From: Symsagittifera roscoffensis
Lineage: Eukaryota > Xenacoelomorpha > Acoela > Convolutidae
NCBI RefSeq assembly: GCF_963678635.1
Contig: NC_087064.1
Span: 12,867,989 to 12,931,988, forward strand
DNA: 64,000 nucleotides
Reading direction: 5' to 3'
The notes under the pieces are model-generated. The model worked only from the letters and a program-made list of their open reading frames with translations. It had not been told where the DNA came from and ran no database searches. Positions 10,646 through 21,400 of this stretch are shown here, piece by piece. Each line of letters begins with the position of its first letter. Position 1 is the first letter of the stretch. Made by a program: the position numbers and the translations under genes.

Positions 10646-12189
10646 TGTCACTATGTATCATAACACACAGGCACACACAATTTGTTTTCGCTTGTCGACA
10701 GACGCAATACAGGCCAGTAAGCCGATATTTTAATGGCCGAAACCAATTTAGGCGAAAAAAGAAAGAAAAACAAATGCCGAAAAAAAACAGTCATGAAAAA
10801 CTTGAATTTTAATTTTTTTAAGTTTTTAGCAAATCGTGCGATCCAGATGTGAGTATAAAAACTTTATTTTGCTCGAAACGACCCAAGACTAGGTCAGTAA
10901 GCCGATAAAATATAAGCCAAAATCATTGGGACTGAAAAAGTAGCTATAATCTCTTTCAAGTTATTATAATCTCTGAGAATCTCTTATAATCTATTATAGA
11001 AGGTTATAATCCTTTATTCTGTTGAATAATATGCATCAAAAGAATTTTTCAACTATATTCCTTGGGGTTTTGTTTCTGCAAATAACGAAGTCTCTAAAAT
11101 TGAGATATTTTGTCACACCTTGGTTCATCTGAACACAAAGTTCTACCACGGACCAAAAGTTTCATAGAGATACCATCATATTAGTTGAAAGGATCTCGCG
11201 GTAAAAGAAAATTAACGCTTCCTTATAAATCATGAAACTAAAGCATTATGCTGATATTTTGTGGCTAGAAAGTTTTATGTGCATGAAACAAATTGAGATG
11301 AAATAAAGAAACAAAAGTGTTATAAGTTTGAATTGTTCTAGAAATTATAATCTATTAATATGGATTTTGTTTAGCAAAACACTTGAATTGGAAATTTGGA
11401 GAGTTGTAATCAATTGTATTCGATTACAACTGTTTTGAAAAATAGATAGAATAGAATTGGTATAAGTCGAATAAAATGTATTATAATTGATTGTATTTTG
11501 TTTTCAAAAAGAGGAGATAAAAATCGATTTTTAAATAATTAAATTCAATTTTTTCTCAATTTTAGTATGAATGACACATGATTAAACAATCGTGTAACTT
11601 CTAAGCACGCTCACGAGTTTGTTTCAGAATTTCAGCTAGAAGAGCCGCTATCACAAGTCAACTTTGATCTGAGAAACTCAAAAGCGCAAAAGGTCCAAAT
11701 TGTGCTTTATTGAAAAATCAAGCCTGGCGTATTTAACTCCGACAGAACACTATCAAAGGTTTTGCTGAGTTGTAGAGAGTGAAATTGATAATCGCTGATT
11801 CAGTTCATCGGCGACAAGTTTTTAAGAAGTAACAATTTTTTTCGCGTTTTAAACTTAGAAAAACAGCATACACATGCGCACAAACACTTTTTCCGTACAA
11901 AACGTCCGAAATAAAGGTCCGGTAAAATTCAGAAAAAAGCTTTTCCAAGAAATTTGAATTCACTGTGAACTGAACTTGAAATTATCTAGGGTCTAACTTT
12001 CTCAAAAACATTCCCTATTGTCAAAGACATGCAATGCAAGTTGGCAGTTTTTAACACTCATAACCTTACAAAAACAGAACAGGTCCTAACATCGATTAAT
12101 GCAGAGCTTTATTTTGATTAAAAGCCTTCCGACTCCAATCAATGCCAAACATTGCGTGATATTATTTTTCAATTCAAGGAAAGATGTTT

Positions 12190-12393
12190 CTAGTCATGCT
12201 CAAACATATTGATGAGTGAAATGAGGTATATTTTATCAAATGCATCAATGCGGATAAGTTTCTCGATCACACAATGCAAGTTGACCAGGGCAACGCGAGA
12301 TGATTGCTTCACTATTTGAAAGGAGAAGACATGTATATCAGTTTTTTTTTCACATTGGTACGACTCTATTATCTCGAAAAACTGTATCATCAT
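12190..12393 (-). pseudogene. Transposase C-terminal tail fragment, copy 2
   Basis: The peptide is identical to the one at 6599-6802. Because it lies inside the duplicated block, its conservation reflects recent copying, not selection. Confidence 0.4.
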
Positions 12394-12549
12394 TTTTTCT
12401 GGACATCCAGCAATGAAAAATTGTATTTGACCACAATGGAGGGCACCGTTGGCTAGGAAGCTTACATAACTGTTGCTTGCACAAGAATGTGAAACTGAAT
12501 CAAGCTCGAAATATGCAAGCTTCGCGTTACTAGATCATGGTATAGTGTC

Positions 12550-13193
12550 CTATCTATATTCTGAAGGCAATTTTGATACATGCAATTTGGATCTTTCGAA
12601 ACATTTGGCGGTGTTTCTCATTCGATGGCACAGATCTGCGAGATAATTGTCGTCTAGTTTTTGTTTTAACGTATCTCTATTTCTATGGTATGGTTCAATA
12701 ATAAGTGGGAGGAGGATAACAGTTCCAGTGAACCTGGATTGCAGAAGATAGTTTGCTGCTTCAAACATCTTGGACGAACAAGTCCACAGTGGTCCAAAGT
12801 TTCGAACTTGCCAAGCAAGGTGATTTAAACTGTGTAGATTCGGCGAAAAAACGATGTCTGTATATTCTTGCTCTGTCCTTATCAGGAATACCCGTATCAG
12901 GCTCTCAGCTTCATCTGCATATTTTCTGGTCATTAATAACAGACGGATTGCGTAGCTCAAAATCGAAAGTCTTTCGAAAAGTTTTTGAGGTGTTTTTTCT
13001 TTTAACAAGACAGGTCCAATGTACAAAAGCCAGACTTTAAACTCATTTGATTTGAAATGCTCCACCTCCGATAATGGTCGCACCGCTCTGTTAAAATCCT
13101 TCGTTAGCTGAAAAAAAAATTTACAAATCATTTTTAAACCAAGCGTTTGAAGCCAAAAATAATCAATGCTTACTTTAATTGATCTAGCCAAGG
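12550..13193 (-). pseudogene. CACTA-like transposase, C-terminal half, copy 2
   Basis: This has the same two exon pieces and short intron as 6959-7602. One A fewer in the polypyrimidine tract leaves the intron open in frame, so a continuous open frame runs from 13191 to 12550. One substitution changes KQKVDD to KQKLDD. It starts 3-5 nt inside the terminal repeat ending at 13216. Confidence 0.65.
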
Positions 13194-13384
13194 TAGGGGG
13201 AAAAGGAAAAAGAGCCAGTAAATCAACAAATTTCGTATTTGAAAATGAGGTTTAACTATTGCAAGCAACTATTCAAATTTCAAATTTGCATGCTAAAATT
13301 GCTCTAAAATTGGCAGATTGCTCTTTTTAATTGTTTCTGCCTGTCCGGACTTTTGCAACTTTCTATATTTCGATTTCTATCATT

Positions 13385-13587
13385 GGCTCTTTTTCCTTTT
13401 CCCCCATCCTCACGCAAGTTTCAACTTATTAGTGTAACGAGTAGTTTTACGAGGTTGAATATGAAGACCAAATATGTTTGTCGTTGCCTTATTAGACGCT
13501 ATGTAATTTTTCATAACAATCTGACAATGTCGTCAACAAATTTACAAATAAAAACTTGCAGGTGGGGGGGGGAAAGGAAAAAGAGCC
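13385..13587. mobile_element. MITE, 203 bp (copy M2)
   Basis: Same termini as M1 and flanked by the same CTATCATT duplications (13377-13384, 13588-13595), because it was copied with its surroundings. The G-run is two bases longer than in M1. Confidence 0.9.
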
Positions 13588-14567
13588 CTATCATTTTGTC
13601 AGGAACGAAAGCAAGTGAACAAGATTTGGAATTAATTGCTTCCAAACAAGTGTTACGCAACAAATTTGTCGAAAAAAATTGACCACAAGAAGCTTATTAA
13701 TAACCGCAAGCTTATGCTTCTGGCTTTTGATAAGAGAAATTCTTCAATTTTTTCAAGATAAAATGTCAATCAACATTTGAATTGACAACTTGACTAATTT
13801 TCTCACATTGTATTTTACAGACCCGGCACGGCGACCGGCAGAGAAACAAATTAGCAGAACTTGTTTCCTTTTGGGCAGTATTTAGGGAAAAAAATTGAGA
13901 CACTTTGTACAGAAAATATTGATCACGCTTTATCGCGAAAATCTTTAGAAAATGAATGATTCAAAAACTTTTATAGTTTCGCCAATAATTTTTTTTGTGA
14001 ATTTATTGGTTTTCCGAACATTCGGAAACACTTAGGGCCAAATTAACATACTCCCCCTCCTCCCCTCCAAACACGTTTAGGGGGATGCTATTTTGGTTCT
14101 GAGTTCAAATTTGGAGTTTGTAAATATGTAGCCCCTCACAGAGGTTAACTTGATCCCACTTATAATACTAGTTTGCAAAATTTCTATTTAATTTACCAAT
14201 GAGTCTAGTTTTTAGATTTGGATCTACTTAACAATCCCCCCCCCCCCCTTTAAGGAAGGTGGGGGGGGGGGCAAGTTAAGAAGGGGGGTAATTGTTGAGT
14301 CGATCCAAAATTTCGTCTATCCGGGAACAAATTTAGTTTTCGGCTATCCGGGAACGAATTTATTTTTCGGCTATCCGGGTATTCGGCTCGGTGACATGCC
14401 ACCATCCCATTGTACCAATATGTGGGAATGTGCTGCTGGATTAGAGGAAAACTAACCGAGGTAGGATATGACGACTAAGACGGAGTAGAGCACCAGTTTC
14501 ACAATCAGCATCTCAATGTCCAGGGTGAAGGGCTTAGTGTACCAACAGGAGGTATTCCTCAACTGGG

Positions 14568-14766
14568 TCAGCTCCCCGCCAGTCCCTCGCAAATGGGCAC
14601 ACCGTAGAACTCAACCGGACAGGATTGAGGTTCTTGTCCCTGCTTCTTCGGTGGTTTCTCAGTCGGCCGTATGTAATTCTTGTTCAGAAAGACAAAGTAC
14701 ATAGTTCCATTTTTTTTGAATAGAACTTCGTCTTTAGTGTTGATTACATTGTAGTCTAATAACGGT
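14568..14766 (-). pseudogene. Truncated, frameshifted copy of membrane-protein ORF
   Basis: This corresponds to 8991-9170 of the intact copy. A C-run of four (five in the intact copy) shifts the frame at CEGLAG, and the N-terminal part is cut off where satellite begins at 14767. The open frame continues upstream into satellite sequence up to 14945, giving a chimeric frame unlikely to be a real protein. Confidence 0.7.
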
Positions 14767-17109
14767 ATGAGAATCCTATGATTGTTTTCACTACGCAAAA
14801 GTTTTTTGCCAAAGTGACACTGAGAAATGGTGGTTTTTGAGGTTTTTCGTGATTTTGGCGTTTTTTTGCTTTGTTCTCGTTTGTTTGGATTAATCAGGCC
14901 TATCGGGTTGAAAAGATGTGTTATCAGGCTTTCCAACGATACCAATAAAATTTAAAAACTCGATATATAACTTGGTCAAACGTTTTTTTTAAGTTAGCCC
15001 TAAAAATGGTTTTTAAGAGTTTTCTTCGTTTTTCTGAGCTCAAATGCCCTCTATGAGTGAAATATCAAAGTTATTCGAGTAAAATTGACTGCTATGTATG
15101 TGCTAGACATCTAAAACCGTAACCTGAAAGAACCGGCAAGGTATAATAACCCTATGATTGTTTTCACTACACAAGTTTTTTGCCAAAGTGACACTGAGAA
15201 ATGGTGGTTTTTGAGGTTTTTCGTAATTTTGGCGTTTTTCTGATTTTTTCTCGTTGTTTGGGTTAATCAGGCCTATCGGGTTGAAAAGATGTGTTATCAG
15301 GCTTTCCAACGATACCAATAAAATTTAAAAACTCGATATATAACTTGGTCAAACGTTTTTTTCTAAGTTAGCCCTAAAAATGGTTTTTAAGAGTTTTCTT
15401 CGTTTTTCTGAGCTCAAATGCCCTCTATGAGTGAAATATCAAAGTTATTCGAGTAAAATTGACTGCTATGTATGTGCTAGACATTTACAACCGTAACCTG
15501 AAAGAACCGGCAAGGTATGAGAATCCTATGATTGTTTTCACTACGCAAAAGTTTTTTGCCAAAGTGACACTGAGAAATGGTGGTTTTTGAGGTTTTTCGT
15601 GATTTTGGCGTTTTTCTGATTTGTTCTCGTTTGTTTGGATTAATCAGGCCTATCGGGTTGAAAAGATGTGTTATCAGGCTTTCCAACAATACCAATAAAA
15701 TTTAAAAACTCGATATATAACTTGGTCAAACGTTTTTTTTAAGTTATCCCTAAAATGGTTTTTAAGAGTTTTCTTCGTTTTTCTGAGCTCAAATGCCCTC
15801 TATGAGTGAAATATCAAAGTTATTCGAGTAAAATTGACTGCTATGTATGTGCTAGACATTTACAACCGTAACCTGAAAGAACCGGCAAGGTATAATAACC
15901 CTATGATTGTTTTCACTACGCAAAAGTTTTTTGCCAAAGTGACACTGAGAAATGGTGGTTTTTGAGGTTTTTCGTAATTTTGGCGTTTTTCTGATCTGTA
16001 TTCGTTTGTTTGGATTAATCAGGCCTATCGAGTTGAAAAGATGTGTTATCAGGCTTTCCAACGATACCAATAAAATTTAAAAACTCGATATATAACTTGG
16101 TCAAACGTTTTTTTTAAGTTAGCCCTAAAAATGGTTTTTAAGAATTTTCTTCGTTTTTCTGAGCTCAAATGCCCTCTATGAGTGAAATATCAAAGTTATT
16201 CGAGTAAAACTGACTGCTATGTATGTGCTAGACATTTACAACCGTAACCTGAAAGAACCGGCAAGGTATGAGAATCCTATGATTGTTTTCACTACGCAAA
16301 AGTTTTTTGCCAAAGTGACACTGAGAAATGGTGGTTTTTGAGGTTTTTCGTGATTTTGGCGTTTTTCTGATTTGTTCTCGTTTGTTTGGATTAATCTGGC
16401 CTATCGGGTTGAAAAGATGTGTTATCAGGCTTTCCAACAATACCAATAAAATTTAAAAACTCGATATATAACTTGGTCAAACGTTTTTTTTAAGTTATCC
16501 CTAAAATGGTTTTTAAGAATTTTCTTCGTTTTTCTGAGCTCACATGCCCTCTATGAGTGAAATATCAAAGTTATTCAAGTAAAATTGACTGTTATGTATG
16601 TGCTAGACATCTACAACCGTAACCTGAAAGAACCGGCAAGGTATGAGAATCCTATGATTGTTTTCACTACGCAAAAGTTTTTTGCCAAAGTGACACTGAG
16701 AAATGGTGGTTTTTGAGGTTTTTCGTAATTTTGGCGTTTTTCTGATCTGTATTCGTTTGTTTGGATTAATCAGGCCTATCGAGTTGAAAAGATGTGTTAT
16801 CAGGCTTTCCAACGATACCAATAAAATTTAAAAACTCGATATATAACTTGGTCAAACGTTTTTTTTTAAGTTAGCCCTAAAAATGGTTTTTAAGAATTTT
16901 CTTCGTTTTTCTGAGCTCAAATGCCCTCTATGAGTGAAATATCAAAGTTATTCGAGTAAAACTGACTGCTATGCATGTGCTAGACATTTAAAACCGTAAC
17001 CTGAAAGAACCGGCAAGGTATGAGAATCCTATGATTGTTTTCACTACGCAAAAGTTTTTTGCCAAAGTGACACTGAGAAATGGTGGTTTTTGAGATTTTT
17101 CGTGATTTT
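14767..17109. repeat. 375-bp satellite array, block 1
   Basis: About six monomers of 373-376 bp lie head to tail. A typical monomer has 'gaatcctatgattgttttca', 'gccaaagtgacactgagaaa', 'aatcaggcctatcgggttga' and 'gagctcaaatgccctctatg'. Two monomer types alternate (VLL..KREQ versus VSL..SIG..KRIQ in the minus frame; 15477/16228 and 15852/16603 are 751 apart), so the higher-order unit is a dimer. A 72-codon minus frame recurs in each monomer but is broken in several, so I do not treat it as a gene. Confidence 0.95.
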
Positions 17110-17314
17110 GGCTCTTTTTCCTTTTCCCCCATCCTCACGCAAGTTTCAACTTATTAGTGTAACGAGTAGTTTTACGAGGTTGAATATGAAGACCAAATAT
17201 GTTTGTCGTTGCCTTATTAGACGCTATGTAATTTTTCATAACAATCTGACAATGTCGTCAACAAATTTACAAATAAAAACTTGCAGGTGGGGGGGGGGGA
17301 AAGGAAAAAGAGCC
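17110..17314. mobile_element. MITE (copy M3) at a duplication junction
   Basis: Same element as M1/M2. Its right TSD CTATCATT is present (17315-17322), but the left flank is satellite (gtgatttt) instead of CTATCATT. The 3,724-bp duplication joins satellite directly to the left terminus of the MITE, with TTGGC shared by both parents. Confidence 0.9.
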
Positions 17315-18291
17315 CTATCATTTTGTCAGGAACGAAAACAAGTGAACAAGATTTGGAATTAATTGCTTCCAAACAAGTGTTACGCAACAAATTTGTCGAA
17401 AAAAATTGACCACAAGAAGCTTATTAATAACCGCAAGCTTATGCTTCTGGCTTTTGATAAGAGAAATTCTTCAATTTTTTCAAGATAAAATGTCAATCAA
17501 CATTTGAATTGACAACTTGACTAATTTTCTCACATTGTATTTTACAGACCCGGCACGGCGACCGGCAGAGAAACAAATTAGCAGAACTTGTTTCCTTTTG
17601 GGCAGTATTTAGGGAAAAAAATTGAGACACTTTGTACAGAAAATATTGATCACGCTTTATCGCGAAAATCTTTAGAAAATGAATGATTCAAAAACTTTTA
17701 TAGTTTCGCCAATAATTTTTTTTGTGAATTTATTGGTTTTCCGAACATTCGGAAACACTTAGGGCCAAATTAACATACTCCCCCTCCTCCCCTCCAAACA
17801 CGTTTAGGGGGATGCTATTTTGGTTCTGAGTTCAAATTTGGAGTTTGTAAATATGTAGCCCCTCACAGAGGTTAACTTGATCCCACTTATAATACTAGTT
17901 TGCAAAATTTCTATTTAATTTACCAATGAGTCTAGTTTTTAGATTTGGATCTACTTAACAATCCCCCCCCCCTTTAAGGAAGGTGGGGGGGGGGGCAAGT
18001 TAAGAAGGGGGGTAATTGTTGAGTCGATCCAAAATTTCGTCTATCCGGGAACAAATTTAGTTTTCGGCTATCCGGGAACGAATTTATTTTTCGGCTATCC
18101 GGGTATTCGGCTCGGTGACATGCCACCATCCCATTGTACCAATATGTGGGAATGTGCTGCTGGATTAGAGGAAAACTAACCGAGGTAGGATATGACGACT
18201 AAGACGGAGTAGAGCACCAGTTTCACAATCAGCATCTCAATGTCCAGGGTGAAGGGCTTAGTGTACCAACAGGAGGTATTCCTCAACTGGG

Positions 18292-18490
18292 TCAGCTCCC
18301 CGCCAGTCCCTCGCAAATGGGCACACCGTAGAACTCAACCGGACAGGATTGAGGTTCTTGTCCCTGCTTCTTCGGTGGTTTCTCAGTCGGCCGTATGTAA
18401 TTCTTGTTCAGAAAGACAAAGTACATAGTTCCATTTTTTTTGAATAGAACTTCGTCTTTAGTGTTGATTACATTGTAGTCTAATAACGGT
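18292..18490 (-). pseudogene. Third copy of membrane-protein ORF fragment
   Basis: Same four-C frameshift and same satellite fusion as 14568-14766, from which it was duplicated. Confidence 0.7.
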
Positions 18491-21400
18491 ATGAGAATCC
18501 TATGATTGTTTTCACTACGCAAAAGTTTTTTGCCAAAGTGACACTGAGAAATGGTGGTTTTTGAGGTTTTTCGTGATTTTGGCGTTTTTTTGCTTTGTTC
18601 TCGTTTGTTTGGATTAATCAGGCCTATCGGGTTGAAAAGATGTGTTATCAGGCTTTCCAACGATACCAATAAAATTTAAAAACTCGATATATAACTTGGT
18701 CAAACGTTTTTTTTAAGTTAGCCCTAAAAATGGTTTTTAAGAGTTTTCTTCGTTTTTCTGAGCTCAAATGCCCTCTATGAGTGAAATATCAAAGTTATTC
18801 GAGTAAAATTGACTGCTATGTATGTGCTAGACATCTAAAACCGTAACCTGAAAGAACCGGCAAGGTATAATAACCCTATGATTGTTTTCACTACACAAGT
18901 TTTTTGCCAAAGTGACACTGAGAAATGGTGGTTTTTGAGGTTTTTCGTAATTTTGGCGTTTTTCTGATTTTTTCTCGTTGTTTGGGTTAATCAGGCCTAT
19001 CGGGTTGAAAAGATGTGTTATCAGGCTTTCCAACGATACCAATAAAATTTAAAAACTCGATATATAACTTGGTCAAACGTTTTTTTCTAAGTTAGCCCTA
19101 AAAATGGTTTTTAAGAGTTTTCTTCGTTTTTCTGAGCTCAAATGCCCTCTATGAGTGAAATATCAAAGTTATTCGAGTAAAATTGACTGCTATGTATGTG
19201 CTAGACATTTACAACCGTAACCTGAAAGAACCGGCAAGGTATGAGAATCCTATGATTGTTTTCACTACGCAAAAGTTTTTTGCCAAAGTGACACTGAGAA
19301 ATGGTGGTTTTTGAGGTTTTTCGTGATTTTGGCGTTTTTCTGATTTGTTCTCGTTTGTTTGGATTAATCAGGCCTATCGGGTTGAAAAGATGTGTTATCA
19401 GGCTTTCCAACAATACCAATAAAATTTAAAAACTCGATATATAACTTGGTCAAACGTTTTTTTTAAGTTATCCCTAAAATGGTTTTTAAGAGTTTTCTTC
19501 GTTTTTCTGAGCTCAAATGCCCTCTATGAGTGAAATATCAAAGTTATTCGAGTAAAATTGACTGCTATGTATGTGCTAGACATTTACAACCGTAACCTGA
19601 AAGAACCGGCAAGGTATAATAACCCTATGATTGTTTTCACTACGCAAAAGTTTTTTGCCAAAGTGACACTGAGAAATGGTGGTTTTTGAGGTTTTTCGTA
19701 ATTTTGGCGTTTTTCTGATCTGTATTCGTTTGTTTGGATTAATCAGGCCTATCGAGTTGAAAAGATGTGTTATCAGGCTTTCCAACGATACCAATAAAAT
19801 TTAAAAACTCGATATATAACTTGGTCAAACGTTTTTTTTAAGTTAGCCCTAAAAATGGTTTTTAAGAATTTTCTTCGTTTTTCTGAGCTCAAATGCCCTC
19901 TATGAGTGAAATATCAAAGTTATTCGAGTAAAACTGACTGCTATGTATGTGCTAGACATTTACAACCGTAACCTGAAAGAACCGGCAAGGTATGAGAATC
20001 CTATGATTGTTTTCACTACGCAAAAGTTTTTTGCCAAAGTGACACTGAGAAATGGTGGTTTTTGAGGTTTTTCGTGATTTTGGCGTTTTTCTGATTTGTT
20101 CTCGTTTGTTTGGATTAATCTGGCCTATCGGGTTGAAAAGATGTGTTATCAGGCTTTCCAACAATACCAATAAAATTTAAAAACTCGATATATAACTTGG
20201 TCAAACGTTTTTTTTAAGTTATCCCTAAAATGGTTTTTAAGAATTTTCTTCGTTTTTCTGAGCTCACATGCCCTCTATGAGTGAAATATCAAAGTTATTC
20301 AAGTAAAATTGACTGTTATGTATGTGCTAGACATCTACAACCGTAACCTGAAAGAACCGGCAAGGTATGAGAATCCTATGATTGTTTTCACTACGCAAAA
20401 GTTTTTTGCCAAAGTGACACTGAGAAATGGTGGTTTTTGAGGTTTTTCGTAATTTTGGCGTTTTTCTGATCTGTATTCGTTTGTTTGGATTAATCAGGCC
20501 TATCGAGTTGAAAAGATGTGTTATCAGGCTTTCCAACGATACCAATAAAATTTAAAAACTCGATATATAACTTGGTCAAACGTTTTTTTTTAAGTTAGCC
20601 CTAAAAATGGTTTTTAAGAATTTTCTTCGTTTTTCTGAGCTCAAATGCCCTCTATGAGTGAAATATCAAAGTTATTCGAGTAAAACTGACTGCTATGCAT
20701 GTGCTAGACATTTAAAACCGTAACCTGAAAGAACCGGCAAGGTATGAGAATCCTATGATTGTTTTCACTACGCAAAAGTTTTTTGCCAAAGTGACACTGA
20801 GAAATGGTGGTTTTTGAGATTTTTCGTGATTTTGGCGTTTTTCTGATTTGTTCTCGTTTGTTTGGATTAATCAGGCCTATCGGATTGAAAAGATGTGTTA
20901 TCAGGCCTTCCAACAATATCAATAAAATTTAAAAACTCGATATATAACTTGGTCAAACGTTTTTTTTAAGTTATCCCTAAAATGATTTTTAAGAATTTTC
21001 TTCGTTTTTCTGAGCTCACATGCCCTCTATGAGTGAAATATCACAGTTATTCAAGTAAAATTGACTGATATGTATGTGCTAGACATCTACAACCGTAACC
21101 TGAAAGAACCGGCAAGGTATAATAACCCTATGATTGTTTGCACTACACAAAAGTTTTTTGCCAAAGTGACACTGAGAAATGGTGGTTTTTGAGGTTTTTC
21201 GTAATTTTGGCGTTCTTCTGATTTTTTCTCGTTTGTTTGGATTAATCAGGCCTATCGGGTTGAAAAGATGTGTTATCAGGCTTTCCAACGATATCAATAA
21301 AATTTAAAAACTCGATATATAACTTGGTCAAACGTTTTTTTTTAAGTTATCCCTAAAATGGTTTTTAAGAATTTTCTTCGTTTTTCTGAGCTCACATGCC

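Larger units (their letters stand above)
9316..13216. mobile_element. 3.9-kb TIR/TSD-bounded composite element
   Basis: The left end is GGCTCTTTTTCCTTCCCCCC at 9316 and the right end is its inverse at 13196-13216. The interval is flanked by AGTAAATC on both sides (9308-9315 and 13217-13224), an exact 8-bp duplication. The left about 165 bp match the MITE family, so the ends belong to the same transposon family. Inside lie CACTA-like transposase pieces on the minus strand, but in swapped order: C-terminal half nearest the right end, N-terminal and middle parts nearest the left end. The join between the halves (about 10645) is also the boundary of the 5.6-kb tandem duplication. It is either a captured, circularly permuted transposase or a product of duplication across two nested elements. 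Confidence 0.65.
10645..14770. repeat. 5.6-kb tandem duplication, copy 2 (truncated)
   Basis: This is a near-identical copy of 5048-9175. It starts with tgtgtCACTA and stops at 'taataacggta', where the 375-bp satellite begins with 'tgagaatcc'. The satellite itself normally reads 'aaggtatgagaatcc', so the junction shares GGTA. Confidence 0.9.
13385..17109. repeat. 3,724-bp tandem duplication, copy 1
   Basis: This unit contains M2, the truncated membrane-protein ORF and about six 375-bp satellite monomers. All landmarks recur exactly 3,724 bp later (14516 to 18240, 15103 to 18827, 15477 to 19201, 16603 to 20327), with almost no substitutions, so it is the youngest duplication in the window. 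Confidence 0.95.
17110..20833. repeat. 3,724-bp tandem duplication, copy 2
   Basis: This is a direct copy of 13385-17109. After 20833 the satellite continues normally (ttggcgtttttctg), showing where the original array resumed. Confidence 0.95.
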
